Source of the DNA: Actinomycetota bacterium
Lineage (GTDB): Bacteria; Actinomycetota; AC-67
Assembly (NCBI GenBank): GCA_041658565.1
Contig: JBAZZY010000001.1
Coordinates: 248,001 to 312,000, forward strand
Length of the DNA stretch: 64,000 bases
Reading direction: 5' to 3'
The notes beneath the pieces are model-generated. The model saw only the letters and a list, made by a program, of their open reading frames with translations. It had not been told where the DNA came from and made no database searches. This document shows, in pieces, positions 45,044-54,173 of the stretch. Both the position numbers and the translations under genes were made by a program. Numbering within the stretch: position 1 is the first letter of the stretch; each line of letters opens with the position of its first letter.

Positions 45044-46113
45044 CACCGAGCGCCGCCCTTGGCGAGGAAGTCGGCATAGAACAAGCCGAGCCCGAGCGCC
45101 GCGGCAAGCCCGGCGATGATCCAAAACCGCACGATCACCGTGAATTCGGGCCAGCCTCCAAGTTCGAAATGGTGATGCATCGGAGCCATGCGGAATACTC
45201 GGCGTCCGAAGCCTCGGAACGAGATGATCTGCATGATGACCGACGTCGTCTCCAGGACGAACAAGCCGCCCAAGACCACCAGGAGTAGTTGAGTGCTCGT
45301 GAGTAACGCAAGAGCGGCAAACCCGCCGCCGAGCGCGAGCGAGCCGGTGTCGCCCATGAAGATCTTGGCGGGCGCGGCATTCCACCAAAGAAACCCCGCG
45401 CATGCGCCCAACCCCGCAGCCGCGATGACGGCAAGGTCCAACGGATCGGGAACTCTCGTGTAGCAGCCGAGCAAATCCGACGTGACATTGCAGATGTGCC
45501 GGAACTGCCAGAAGCCGATGAAGATGTAAGCGGCGAATACCAGTGCCCCGGAGCCGGCAGCCAGTCCGTCCAGCCCATCGGTCAGATTCACGCCGTTCGC
45601 GGTCGCCGACATCATCACAAACACCCACAGCACGAAGAACGGCCCGAAGTCCAGCGCGGTCTGTCGCACGAACGACAGCCCCGTCGGGGTGCTTGTATTC
45701 GCCACCACTGCAACGGTGAAACCCACCGCGACGACTGCTTGCCCGATCACCTTCGCCTTCTTGTTCAGACCGAGGCTTCGCTGCTTGCGGATCTTCGTGT
45801 AGTCGTCGAGGAATCCGACGATCCCCATTCCCACGATCGCCAACAAGACCAGCAGACCGCTCCATCCGAAACGCCCCGAACGACCCGTGGACGCCAGGTG
45901 CGCGACGAGGTAGCCCACCGCGATCGCAGCGATGATGACGACGCCCCCCATCGTCGGAGTGCCGCGCTTTTGCTCGTGATGCCCACCGCGCTCGACCCAG
46001 TCCTCACGCAGGAGCTGTCCAAAACCACGCGCACGAAACGAACGAATCGCGAACGGCGTTCCGCCGAGGGCGACGAGCAGTCCAACCATCGCGGCCAGCA
46101 AGACGCTCTTCAC
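45043..46113 (-). CDS. mraY: Phospho-N-acetylmuramoyl-pentapeptide transferase
   Basis: 356 residues, ten membrane helices. Makes lipid I from UDP-MurNAc-pentapeptide and undecaprenyl phosphate. Asp-rich FLDDYTKIRKQ, NLTDGLDGLAAG, and the C-terminal APMHHHFELGGWPE are all present, and KRGTPTMGGVVII is near the N-terminus. Overlaps murF by four bases. Confidence 0.98.
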   Translation of the reverse strand: MKSVLLAAMVGLLVALGGTPFAIRSFRARGFGQLLREDWVERGGHHEQKRGTPTMGGVVIIAAIAVGYLVAHLASTGRSGRFGWSGLLVLLAIVGMGIVGFLDDYTKIRKQRSLGLNKKAKVIGQAVVAVGFTVAVVANTSTPTGLSFVRQTALDFGPFFVLWVFVMMSATANGVNLTDGLDGLAAGSGALVFAAYIFIGFWQFRHICNVTSDLLGCYTRVPDPLDLAVIAAAGLGACAGFLWWNAAPAKIFMGDTGSLALGGGFAALALLTSTQLLLVVLGGLFVLETTSVIMQIISFRGFGRRVFRMAPMHHHFELGGWPEFTVIVRFWIIAGLAAALGLGLFYADFLAKGGAR

Positions 46114-47480
46114 TCGGCATCCCCCAAGGCAGCGGCCACTCGCTCAAGCCCCGCAGCACGCGAAGCCTTCACCAAAACGACCGCGTCGGCTTCCAGCGAG
46201 TCGCGCAGCAACCTGATCGCCGCGTCCGCGTCGGGCACGAAGGTCGCCTCCTCGGGCTGCAATCCCTCCAGACGAGCGGCCTCATGAATCGGCCGGGCGT
46301 CGGCGCCGACCGTAACGAGTCTGTGAATGCCGAGCCGGACGACGAGACGCCCGATGAGATCATGTTCGACCGTTGACCTTGCCCCGAGCTCTGCCATGTG
46401 CCCGAGTACAGCCCATGTCGGGCGCCCGCGGCCCATCGACACCAGCGTCTTGAGCGCGGCAACCGTCGAATCCGGGTTGGCGTTGTACGCGTCGTTGATG
46501 ATCCGCCTTCCACCTTTGTCGCTGATCTGCATCCTCCATTGCGCCGACTCAATCCCGCCGATTCCCGCTGCGGCGGAGTGCAGCGTTATACCTACCGCGC
46601 GCGCCGCCGCCGCCGCGGCCACCGCATTGATCACCATGTGCTCTCCCGGCACGCGCAAGACGACGTCGGTTTGCTCGGTCCCCGCGACGATCGAAAACGA
46701 CGCACACGCCCGCTCGTCGAGGGTCACGTTCTGCGCGCGCACATCGGCCGCCGGTGACCGCCCGAACGTCACCACCGCCGCGCCGGTCCCGGCCGCCATC
46801 TCAAGGACGTTCGCATCGTCTTGGTTCAGTACCGCCACTCCACCGCCACCGAGTGCGTGCACAAGTTCGGACTTCGCCCTCGCGGTGACCTCGATCGAGC
46901 CGAACATTCCGATGTGTGCCGACCCTACGTTCGTAACCACTGCCACGTCCGGCCCCACGACCGGTGCGAGCGACGCAATGTGCCCGAGGCCACGGCTGCC
47001 GACCTCGACCACGAGCACCTCGGTGTCCTCATCGGCCGACAGCACCGTGAGCGGCACGCCGATCTCGTTGTTGTACGACGCGCGGCTGGCCACCGTGCGA
47101 CGCTCGACGCCGCAGGCTGCCGCGATGAAGTCCTTCGTCGTCGTCTTCCCCGAGGACCCAGTGACCGCGATCACCTTCGCGCGCAAGCGCGCGCGCGCCG
47201 CAGCCGCAAGCGCAGCCAGAGCAGTCAGCGGATCCGGAACGCGAACGAGCGGACCCGTCCCCGAGTATTCCGAACCGACGAGCACTCCCACCGCCCCCGC
47301 GCGCAGCGCATCTTCCGCATACCGGTGCCCGTCCGAGTGCTCCCCGCGCAACGCCACGAACAGCACACCCGCGCATCCCTGCCGCGTGTCGGTCACCACC
47401 GACAGCACACGCGCGCCGCCCTCGCCCTCGAGGGACCCGCCGGTCGCTGCGGCGACGTCGATCAGCGTGAACGCGAGCAC
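46110..47480 (-). CDS. murF: UDP-MurNAc-tripeptide-D-Ala-D-Ala ligase
   Basis: 456 residues. Adds D-Ala-D-Ala. N-terminal DTRQGCAGVLFVALRGEHSDGH, P-loop VTGSSGKTTTKDFIAA, SYNNEIGVPLTVL, NVGSAHIGMFGS and IINDAYNANPDST mark MurF. GTG start overlaps the end of murE by 19 bases. Confidence 0.97.
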   Translation of the reverse strand: MLAFTLIDVAAATGGSLEGEGGARVLSVVTDTRQGCAGVLFVALRGEHSDGHRYAEDALRAGAVGVLVGSEYSGTGPLVRVPDPLTALAALAAAARARLRAKVIAVTGSSGKTTTKDFIAAACGVERRTVASRASYNNEIGVPLTVLSADEDTEVLVVEVGSRGLGHIASLAPVVGPDVAVVTNVGSAHIGMFGSIEVTARAKSELVHALGGGGVAVLNQDDANVLEMAAGTGAAVVTFGRSPAADVRAQNVTLDERACASFSIVAGTEQTDVVLRVPGEHMVINAVAAAAAARAVGITLHSAAAGIGGIESAQWRMQISDKGGRRIINDAYNANPDSTVAALKTLVSMGRGRPTWAVLGHMAELGARSTVEHDLIGRLVVRLGIHRLVTVGADARPIHEAARLEGLQPEEATFVPDADAAIRLLRDSLEADAVVLVKASRAAGLERVAAALGDAE

Positions 47481-48928
47481 AGTTCCTCCAGTATCTCGCG
47501 AACAACGATGCGATCATCGAACGGCAGAGTCCGGTCGGCGAACTGCTGCCCGGTCTCGTGGCCCTTCCCCGCGACGACGACCACGTCACCTGGGCCGGCA
47601 GCACGCAATGCCTCGGCGATCGCGTCGCGACGGTCCAGGATCGACACGAAGACCCGCCCGGATTCACGCGCGCCGACTTCGATATCTCGAATGATCGCCG
47701 CCGGATCCTCCGACCGTGGGTTATCGCTGGTGATCAGCGCCCTGTCGGCCAACTCCGCGCCGATCCGGCCCATCTGCGGTCGTTTTCCGCGATCGCGATC
47801 GCCGCCGCACCCGAACACCAAGATCAACGAAGATCCTTGCGGCGTGAACTCTCGCGCGGCGCGCAGAACGCCCTCGAGCGATTCCGGTGTGTGCGCGTAG
47901 TCGACGAGCACGGTGAAGTCCTGGCCGGCCTCCACTCGCTCCATGCGTCCGGGAACCCCGGAGAACGACTCGATCCCGCCAACGACAGCATCGAGCGGCC
48001 ACTCCATGGCGTGGGCGGTCGCGAGGACCCCGAGTGCGTTGGTCGCGTTGTAACGCCCGGGGATCGGAACGCGCACATGCAGGCGCGCGCCGGCCACGTC
48101 TACCTCGACAAGGGAACCGGCGCGATCCATCGCGATCCGCAAGGCGCGCACGTCGACCCGATCCTCCCAGCCAAAGGTGACCAGCGGTACGGCCGATCGG
48201 GCGATCAGGCGCCGTGCGTAGGGATCCTCCGCGTTCACCACCGCACGCCGGCTCATCTCGGGGCGGAACAGCATGGCCTTGGCCTCAAAGTACGCATCCA
48301 TGGTGCCGTGCGTGTCGAGATGGTCCCGCGACAGGTTGGTGAAGATCGAGCAGGTGAACACGGTGCCCTCCACCCGCAAGGCGAGGAGCCCTTCCGACGA
48401 GGCCTCCATCGCCACACCTCGCACCCCGGCGTCGCGCATCTCGGCGAGCAAGCGCTGCAGGTCGGCTGCCTCCGGAGTCGTGCGCACCCCCGGACGAACC
48501 TCATCCCCCACATGGGTGGCGACCGTCCCGATCAGCCCCGCCTTCATCCCCATCGCGCCGAACACCGATTCGAGCAAATAGGCAGTGGTGGTCTTGCCGT
48601 TGGTACCGGTGATGCCGATCAGGGTCAGGTCCAGCGCCGGGTGACCGAAGAAGGCGGCCGCCATGGGCCCCATCGCTGCTCGCACCGACGAGACCAGAAT
48701 CTGAGGGACGCTCGCATTCACGTCACGTTCGACCACCAGCGCGACCGCACCGTCACGGACGGCTCGACCTGCGAAGTCGTGTCCGTCGGCACGCGAGCCG
48801 GGGACGCAAAAGAAGACCGTCCCGGGACGGACCGCGCGCGAGTCGAAGGTGATGTCGCCGAAGATGATGTCGCCGCTGCCGACGACGCGGGAACCCGCGA
48901 CGGCGGATACGAGTTTCGAAACATTCAT
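47462..48928 (-). CDS. murE: UDP-MurNAc-L-Ala-D-Glu-meso-DAP ligase
   Basis: 488 residues. N-terminal uridine-binding domain (DSRAVRPGTVFFCVPGSRADGH), P-loop ITGTNGKTTTAYLLES, and TSDNPRSEDP, whose DNPR motif selects meso-diaminopimelate over lysine. HDYAHTPE-type block (VLVDYAHTPESLEGVL) and KGHETGQ complete it. In the segment usually reading MEVSSH it has MEASSEGL. ATG 48928 starts the conserved part; a GTG 63 bases upstream is possible but adds unconserved Arg-rich residues. Confidence 0.96.
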   Translation of the reverse strand: MNVSKLVSAVAGSRVVGSGDIIFGDITFDSRAVRPGTVFFCVPGSRADGHDFAGRAVRDGAVALVVERDVNASVPQILVSSVRAAMGPMAAAFFGHPALDLTLIGITGTNGKTTTAYLLESVFGAMGMKAGLIGTVATHVGDEVRPGVRTTPEAADLQRLLAEMRDAGVRGVAMEASSEGLLALRVEGTVFTCSIFTNLSRDHLDTHGTMDAYFEAKAMLFRPEMSRRAVVNAEDPYARRLIARSAVPLVTFGWEDRVDVRALRIAMDRAGSLVEVDVAGARLHVRVPIPGRYNATNALGVLATAHAMEWPLDAVVGGIESFSGVPGRMERVEAGQDFTVLVDYAHTPESLEGVLRAAREFTPQGSSLILVFGCGGDRDRGKRPQMGRIGAELADRALITSDNPRSEDPAAIIRDIEVGARESGRVFVSILDRRDAIAEALRAAGPGDVVVVAGKGHETGQQFADRTLPFDDRIVVREILEELCSRSR

Positions 48929-48995
48929 GGGCACGGCCGTGGATCCTTCCGTCCCCACCCGCGCGCGCGGCAGAGGCCGGCGCGCGCGCACTCTA

Positions 48996-50765
48996 TCACG
49001 GCTTTCGAGACCATCTCAGCCCGAACTCGGCGCCGTCGTGGATTGCGATCGTCGGCGAAATCCCGAGCTTTCCCAGGGCAAACTGCGTGATCTCCCGGAA
49101 CACCGGAGCGGCGGTCAACGCCGCGAACCGCGTGCGCGGATTGTCCATGGCTACCAGGACGACGATACGCGGGTCGTCGGCCGGAGCCAGTCCGGCAAAC
49201 GTCGTAACGATGTTCCTCGAATAGCCGCGGCGGTCCTTCAACGGCACGCGCGCGGTTCCCGTCTTGCCTCCGACCAGGTACCCGGGGATGCGCGCGCGCG
49301 AGCCGGTCCCGTGCTCGACCACGCCGACGAGCATGCCGCGCACCTGCGCCGCGGTGTATGGCTGCACCACCCGCACGGCCCGAGCCGCCGGCACCGGGGT
49401 AACCGAGCCGTCGCTCTCGACGACGCCACGGACAAGTCGCGGGCGAACCCGGACACCGTCGTTCGCCAGCGTCGCGTACACCGACGCCACCTGCAGCGGC
49501 GTCGCGGCGATCCCCTGCCCGATCGGGATAGTCGCGATGCTCGTTCCCGACCAATCCCCTACCGGGAGCAACACGCCCGAGGATTCCCCTGGGAAGCCTA
49601 CCTGCGCCGAGCTGCCCAACCCGAAGCGGGTGAGGGCGTCGTACAGCCGCTTCGGGCCGAGCTTCAGCGCGACCTTGATCGTTCCAACGTTAGACGACTC
49701 AGCGATGGCTTGTGCGTAGGTGATTCGCTCGACCGGGTGCGAGTGCGAATCGTGGAACACCTGGTTGGCTACGCGAATCGTCGACGGTACGGTCAGTTGG
49801 TCCTCCGGGGTAACAATTCCAGCCTCGATCGCCGCTGCCGCGGTAACAACCTTGTTCACCGATCCCGGCTCGTAGGCGTCGGTGACGGCTCGGTTGCGTC
49901 GTTCGTCCGGAGTCGAATCGGAGAGCCTCTCCGCTTCGAAGGGAGGGTAGTTAGCCATCGCCAGAACGTCACCGCTGCGCGGGTCCATCACGATGGCCAC
50001 ACCGTTGCGCGCGCCGTTCTCCCGCACACCGCGGGCCAGCGCGTCCTCAGCGAAGAACTGCAAGTCCCGGTCTATGGTGAGCGCCAAGCCCTTCCCGGGA
50101 GTCGAGGTTCGCACCCTGCTGCGACCCTGAGGGATTGGCCGTCCACGGGGGTCTTGCTCGATGATCTCCTGGCCCGGCGTTCCCCCAAGGGTCCGCTCGT
50201 ACTTGAACTCAAGCCCCCCGAGCCCCTCGCCGTCCGTACCGACAAACCCGATTAACTGGCTCGCCACAGACCCGGCTGGATACGCCCTCAACGACTCTGG
50301 GTGAGATCCCACGTAGGGCAGGTCCAGGGCCGTCACTTTGTCGACGACCGCCGGTGAGACCCTTCGCGCCAGGTAAGTGAAGTTCACGTCCACGCCCAAG
50401 CGCTGTACCAGATCCGACTCCGCGATCCCGAGGACCGGCGCCAGCAAGCGGGCAGCCACCACGGGATCGGTTATGGCGCGCGGATGCGCATACACGGCGC
50501 GCGTCTCGACGGAGACCGCCAGCGGTGTCATGTTCCGGTCGTAGATCGCGCCCCGACGCGCCGGAAGATCGATCGTGCGAAGCCGCTGCTCCTCCCCGAG
50601 CATCTGCAGGGGTTGCGCCTGCACAACCTGCAACTGCACCAATCTCCCGGCAACCAAGCTGAGCGCAAGGGTCAACATGACGAGCATCGAGACCAACCGC
50701 GTTGTCGAGCGGCTTCCCGCACGACGCGCCCCGTTCCTGCCCCGCCCGCGTCTTACTGCCGCCAA
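48996..50765 (-). CDS. ftsI: Septal penicillin-binding protein FtsI (PBP3)
   Basis: 589 residues. One membrane helix (about 20-40), dimerisation domain (RRGAIYDRNMTPLAV), then a transpeptidase with Ser302 in SVNK (SxxK), SSN (SxN) and GGKTGTA (KTG). Class B PBP crosslinking septal wall with FtsW. The start is set at TTG 50765 because GGGGGAGG lies 6 bases before it and 13 bases after the ftsL stop; no ATG or GTG has such a site until inside the membrane helix. No PASTA domains. Confidence 0.93.
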   Translation of the reverse strand: MAAVRRGRGRNGARRAGSRSTTRLVSMLVMLTLALSLVAGRLVQLQVVQAQPLQMLGEEQRLRTIDLPARRGAIYDRNMTPLAVSVETRAVYAHPRAITDPVVAARLLAPVLGIAESDLVQRLGVDVNFTYLARRVSPAVVDKVTALDLPYVGSHPESLRAYPAGSVASQLIGFVGTDGEGLGGLEFKYERTLGGTPGQEIIEQDPRGRPIPQGRSRVRTSTPGKGLALTIDRDLQFFAEDALARGVRENGARNGVAIVMDPRSGDVLAMANYPPFEAERLSDSTPDERRNRAVTDAYEPGSVNKVVTAAAAIEAGIVTPEDQLTVPSTIRVANQVFHDSHSHPVERITYAQAIAESSNVGTIKVALKLGPKRLYDALTRFGLGSSAQVGFPGESSGVLLPVGDWSGTSIATIPIGQGIAATPLQVASVYATLANDGVRVRPRLVRGVVESDGSVTPVPAARAVRVVQPYTAAQVRGMLVGVVEHGTGSRARIPGYLVGGKTGTARVPLKDRRGYSRNIVTTFAGLAPADDPRIVVLVAMDNPRTRFAALTAAPVFREITQFALGKLGISPTIAIHDGAEFGLRWSRKP

Positions 50766-50778
50766 CGGAACCCTCCCC

Positions 50779-51180
50779 CTACCGGCGGTCACCGGCGGGA
50801 CGCCCGGTCCGCACACCGTTTCGGTCCAGCACCACCACGTCCGTTGCGGGAACCATCCCAAGCTTGCGCGCGCGCGCCGCGACCGTTCCGGGAGCGCCGA
50901 GGCGGGCCACTTCCAGATCAAGTGACTGCATCCGAGCCTGCTTGACCGCCAGTTGGCCGCTCAGCCGCGATTCAGTGATCGAGGCCTGCCCAAGCAGCAC
51001 CTGGGCGCTGATCAGGGCAAACAACGAGAGACCGGTAGCCGCGAGGGTCAGGACGACGAACCACGAAGGGGGGCGCCGGCCCGGCACCGGGCGGCCACGC
51101 ACCACTTCGAGGTGACGTGGCCGCTCCGGCGCCGGGACCGGTCGCCTGGGGCTAAGTGCGGACCGCGAAGTAGGAGTCAT
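50779..51180 (-). CDS. ftsL: FtsL-like septum protein
   Basis: 133 residues. Pro/Arg-rich cytoplasmic tail of about 40, one membrane helix (SWFVVLTLAATGLSLFALISAQVLL), then a short coiled coil (LSGQLAVKQARMQSLDLEVARL) and a final GxxxxRARKLGMVPATDVVVL block, as in FtsL/DivIC. Between rsmH (ATGA overlap) and ftsI it is in the classic ftsL position. Sequence conservation in this family is low, so the call rests on layout and place. Confidence 0.88.
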   Translation of the reverse strand: MTPTSRSALSPRRPVPAPERPRHLEVVRGRPVPGRRPPSWFVVLTLAATGLSLFALISAQVLLGQASITESRLSGQLAVKQARMQSLDLEVARLGAPGTVAARARKLGMVPATDVVVLDRNGVRTGRPAGDRR

Positions 51181-52124
51181 GCAGCACTCCCTCCCCCGAA
51201 CGGTCCTGTCGATTCGGGCCGCGCAGCAAGACGCTCTGCAGCGCGCAGGCGTCCCGCAGACGCGCGCGGATTCCGCGCAACCTCTTCGTCCTCGGGACGG
51301 ACCGGCTTCTTGGTAAGAATCCGCAGGCGGGGCGACTCGGCGCCGGCCTCGGCTCGCAGAGCCCGCTTCACGATGCGGTCCTCCAGCGAGTGGTAGGACA
51401 GTGCGACGAGACGCCCGCCTGGTGCAAGCACGTCGACCGCCTGCGGCAGGGAAGTCTCGATTGCCTCAAGTTCTCGATTGACGGCGATGCGCAACGCTTG
51501 GAAGGTGCGGCGCGCCGGATGCGGCCCTCCCCGGCGCGCCGCTTGGGGGATGGCTGCCAGAATCGCTTCGACGAGTTGGTCGGTAGTCTCAAGTGGAGCG
51601 CGCTGCCGGGCCGCGACGATGAACTTGGCGATCCGAGCCGCCCAGCGGTCCTCTCCGTAAGTCCAAATGATTCGGCTGATCTCGCGCTCGGAGTACTCGT
51701 TCACGATCGAGCGAGCGGAAACTTGCTGCGTCGTGTCCATTCGCATGTCAAGCGGCGCATCGTGCTGGTAGGAAAAGCCACGCTCCGGCCGATCGAGGTG
51801 CATGGAGGACACGCCGAAGTCGTAGACCACCGCGTCGGTCCTTCCCCACCCGTTCTGCGCCACCAGCTCCCCCAAGTCCTCGAAGTTCCCGTGTACCAGT
51901 CGAACCCGATCCCCGAACTCCGCTAAGCGCTCTCCCGCCAAGCGGAGCGCCTCTGGGTCCCTATCGATTCCGAGCAACCGGCCAGCGGGCCCCATGGCCC
52001 GGAGGAGGGCTTCCGCATGCCCGCCTGCGCCCAACGTGCAGTCGACACAGACGCGTTCGCCTGGTTCGGGCACCGCATAGGCCACCGCCTGCGCTTGAAG
52101 GACCGGGACATGGAATTCACGCAC
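51177..52124 (-). CDS. rsmH: 16S rRNA (cytosine-1402-N4)-methyltransferase
   Basis: 315 residues (MraW). SAM-binding motif CTLGAGGHAEALL, then GIDRDPEAL, DFGVSSMHLDRPERGFSY and LAPGGRLVALSYHSLEDRIVK, the family ends. GTG 52124 starts the REFHVPVLQ part; AAAGG of its ribosome site overlaps the stop of the small upstream gene. Confidence 0.97.
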   Translation of the reverse strand: MREFHVPVLQAQAVAYAVPEPGERVCVDCTLGAGGHAEALLRAMGPAGRLLGIDRDPEALRLAGERLAEFGDRVRLVHGNFEDLGELVAQNGWGRTDAVVYDFGVSSMHLDRPERGFSYQHDAPLDMRMDTTQQVSARSIVNEYSEREISRIIWTYGEDRWAARIAKFIVAARQRAPLETTDQLVEAILAAIPQAARRGGPHPARRTFQALRIAVNRELEAIETSLPQAVDVLAPGGRLVALSYHSLEDRIVKRALRAEAGAESPRLRILTKKPVRPEDEEVARNPRASAGRLRAAERLAARPESTGPFGGGSAA

Positions 52125-52136
52125 GCATCACGCCTT

Positions 52137-52304
52137 TCACCTGGACGCGACCAGCCGGACGACGACGGCACCAAGGCCGAGGTAGATCCCAAGGCTCGAA
52201 GCAGTAAGCGCGAGCAGATAGATGCTGTCTTTGAGCTCGCGAACCGGAGCCCAACTGTCCTCTGCGACCCTGGCCACCGCGCCGATCTGCTGTGCTGCCT
52301 GCAT
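52137..52304 (-). CDS. 55-aa membrane protein between mraZ and rsmH
   Basis: 55 residues: about 28 hydrophilic residues (MQAAQQIGAVARVAEDSWAP) and one long hydrophobic helix (SIYLLALTASSLGIYLGLGA). AGGAG lies 9 bases before the ATG, 14 bases after the mraZ stop, and its own stop overlaps the rsmH ribosome site. Spacing and frame show it is translated as part of the operon. I do not recognise the family. Its position and one-helix layout suggest a division or wall-synthesis accessory protein. It is not FtsL, which lies downstream of rsmH. Confidence 0.7.
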   Translation of the reverse strand: MQAAQQIGAVARVAEDSWAPVRELKDSIYLLALTASSLGIYLGLGAVVVRLVASR

Positions 52305-52318
52305 CGTCTCCGCTCCTG

Positions 52319-52750
52319 TCAGAAGGGCAGGTCCGGGTGCGCGTCCGCGATCTCGGAGAACTCGCGCTCGGCCGGCGCCATGTGCTGCCGCCACCGCTCG
52401 GCGTCCCAGACCTCGAGTCGGGAACCCACGCCCGAGACCGTCACATCCCGATCAAGACCCGCATACGCCCGCAACTGCTCCGGAATCAGGACCCGCCCCT
52501 GCCGGTCCGGAACTTGTTCGATTGCCCCTGAGAAGATGACTCGCGCGGCATCGCGGGCCTGCTGGCTCGAAAGCGGCAGTTCGCTCAACTTCTTGGCCAC
52601 CGTCGCCCACTCGCTCGTCGGGAACACCGAAAGACAACCGTTGCGTCCCTTGGTGATGACACAACCGGCCGCAAGCTCGGCGCGAAACCGAGAAGGCAGG
52701 ATGACCCTGCCTTTTGCGTCAAGCGAGTGCTGGTACTCCCCCAGGAACAC
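52319..52750 (-). CDS. mraZ: Transcriptional regulator MraZ
   Basis: 143 residues. Two AbrB-like halves: GEYQHSLDAKGRVILPSRFR and IEQVPDRQGRVLIPEQLRAY. MraZ forms a ring and represses the dcw operon by binding 5-bp repeats spaced 10 bp apart. First gene of the cluster, GTG start behind AGAGGG. Confidence 0.96.
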   Translation of the reverse strand: MFLGEYQHSLDAKGRVILPSRFRAELAAGCVITKGRNGCLSVFPTSEWATVAKKLSELPLSSQQARDAARVIFSGAIEQVPDRQGRVLIPEQLRAYAGLDRDVTVSGVGSRLEVWDAERWRQHMAPAEREFSEIADAHPDLPF

Positions 52751-52768
52751 TTTTCCCTCTACCTTCCA

Positions 52769-52810
52769 CCACTTGGCGCCACTCTACGCCACCGGCGGGA
52801 ACGATGTCAA
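52769..52810 (-). promoter_or_regulatory. dcw promoter with MraZ-type repeats
   Basis: On the minus strand TTGACA (52805-52810) and TAGAGT (52781-52786) are spaced by 18 bases. AGTGG occurs at 52779-52783 and 52769-52773, exactly 10 bp apart, overlapping the -10 box and the expected start of transcription. MraZ binds GTGG/TGGG-type units with this period in other bacteria, so autorepression is likely. Confidence 0.7.
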
Positions 52811-52918
52811 CGCACTTGGAAGAGGGATCTTGGTCACTCTAGATCAAGATTGTTGCTTGTTGTTGCATCTGGGGAGAATGGGGCAAAAAAGCACAAGGGA
52901 GTCCCGCCGGATGCGGAG

Positions 52919-53446
52919 TCAGGCGCGCGCGCCGTGAAGCGAGAGTTCGCGCGTGATCGAAGTCAGGTACGGCTCCCATTTCGGGTCGATCCGACCCACC
53001 GCGACGATGATCCACACCGTTTCTCGCGGTGCCCCCGGCTTGCATCGCAAACGCATCCCCACCTCGTGGGGCAAGCGATTCTCTTTTCGGGCATTGCAGG
53101 ACCGGCACGACGCCACCACGTTCTCCCAGGTGTGCGGACCCCCGAGGGATCGAGGGAACACGTGGTCGACGTTCTCCGCCGGTTCACCGCAGTACTGACA
53201 GCGGAAGCCGTCTCGCACGAACACAGCGCGACGCGAAAGGGTGGCGCGTGCCCGATAGGGCACCTTGACGAAGTACTTGAGTCGCACGACCGACGGTATG
53301 GGGACCGTCATATGCTCGGAGTGAAACGCCCCTCCGTCTTCGTGAACAAGCTCAGCCTTGTGCTTGAGGACGAGCACCAACGCCCGCCTCGCGCTAACGA
53401 CGCACAGAGGCTCGTAGGTTGCGTTGAGAACAAGTGCTCTCCCCAA
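52919..53446 (-). CDS. HNH endonuclease domain protein
   Basis: 175 residues. An N-terminal part common in actinobacterial HNH proteins (ALVLNATYEPLCVVSARRA), then the zinc-bound HNH core: CQYCGEPAENVDHVFPRSLGGPHTWENVV and CRSCNARKENRLP, with the two CxxC pairs and the catalytic DH. Role unknown; it lies upstream of mraZ in many actinobacteria without any restriction partner. TTG 53446 is taken as start: GGGGAGG lies 6 bases upstream and it gives the normal N-terminus; GTG 53461 is the alternative. Confidence 0.85.
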   Translation of the reverse strand: MGRALVLNATYEPLCVVSARRALVLVLKHKAELVHEDGGAFHSEHMTVPIPSVVRLKYFVKVPYRARATLSRRAVFVRDGFRCQYCGEPAENVDHVFPRSLGGPHTWENVVASCRSCNARKENRLPHEVGMRLRCKPGAPRETVWIIVAVGRIDPKWEPYLTSITRELSLHGARA

Positions 53447-53527
53447 CGGGGTCCTCCCCACGCTTCCGCATGGTTGTCCCGAGTATAAAGGACCGACCGA
53501 CGCGGTGGCGCGCGCGCTACGGAAGGA

Positions 53528-54046
53528 CTACGCCCGGCGACGACGGCGACGCGTGGGTTCCATTTCGTCTCGCAAGTCGTTCTCAGCCATGCGCAGCGCA
53601 CGAATGAACTGGTCCCGGTCGCGCTGGAATTCGCTAACGCTGCCGTTGAGATCCCCGGCGAGACGGTCTATCGCGACGAAGAACGTCATCTGACCATGAC
53701 GCAGCGCGTCGAGGATCTCCCCGTCGTCCTTGCATATCTTGAAGATGCTGCGACCGTCGGTCACCAGCTTCACTTCGGACAACTGCGCGTCGAAGTGAGC
53801 ATGGTCGCGCAGGAATTCGAAAGCACGGCGAACACGCTGCAGCGACATACCGCCGTCGAGCAGCGACTTCACAACCTTCAGCGCGACCAGGTCGCGGAAG
53901 GAATACGCACGTCGAACTCCGGAGCGGCCACCCGTCGAACGAACCGACGGGCTGACGAGCCCGATCTTGTCCCAGTAGCGCAGTTGGTTCCCGGTGATGC
54001 CTGTGAAACGAGCGGTCTGGAAAGAGCTAAAACCATCCTCTGACAT
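53528..54046 (-). CDS. MerR-family transcriptional regulator
   Basis: 172 residues. N-terminal winged HTH (TARFTGITGNQLRYWDKIGLVSPSV and YSFRDLVALKVVKSLLDGGMSLQRVRRAFEFL), then a helical region and a very basic C-terminus (RRRRRRA). No metal-binding Cys pattern, so not a MerR/CueR metal sensor. It precedes the HNH gene. Actinobacterial MerR proteins of this shape exist that act on cell division genes, but no target is shown here. Confidence 0.85.
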   Translation of the reverse strand: MSEDGFSSFQTARFTGITGNQLRYWDKIGLVSPSVRSTGGRSGVRRAYSFRDLVALKVVKSLLDGGMSLQRVRRAFEFLRDHAHFDAQLSEVKLVTDGRSIFKICKDDGEILDALRHGQMTFFVAIDRLAGDLNGSVSEFQRDRDQFIRALRMAENDLRDEMEPTRRRRRRA

Positions 54047-54173
54047 AGGTCCTCACGCGTTGGAAGAAGGGTCCGTCCGCCAAGAGGGGAAGGGTCATGT
54101 TCTACGGCACACAGGTACATCAGTGCAAGACGCGGATGACGGATTTCTCAAGAAAGTATCGCGATTGTGTCGT

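Noticed and set aside
52832..52856. ATCTTG-12-CAAGAT inverted repeat after the HNH gene as terminator
   Set aside because: Six AT-rich pairs with a 12-base loop and no T run; too weak to call.
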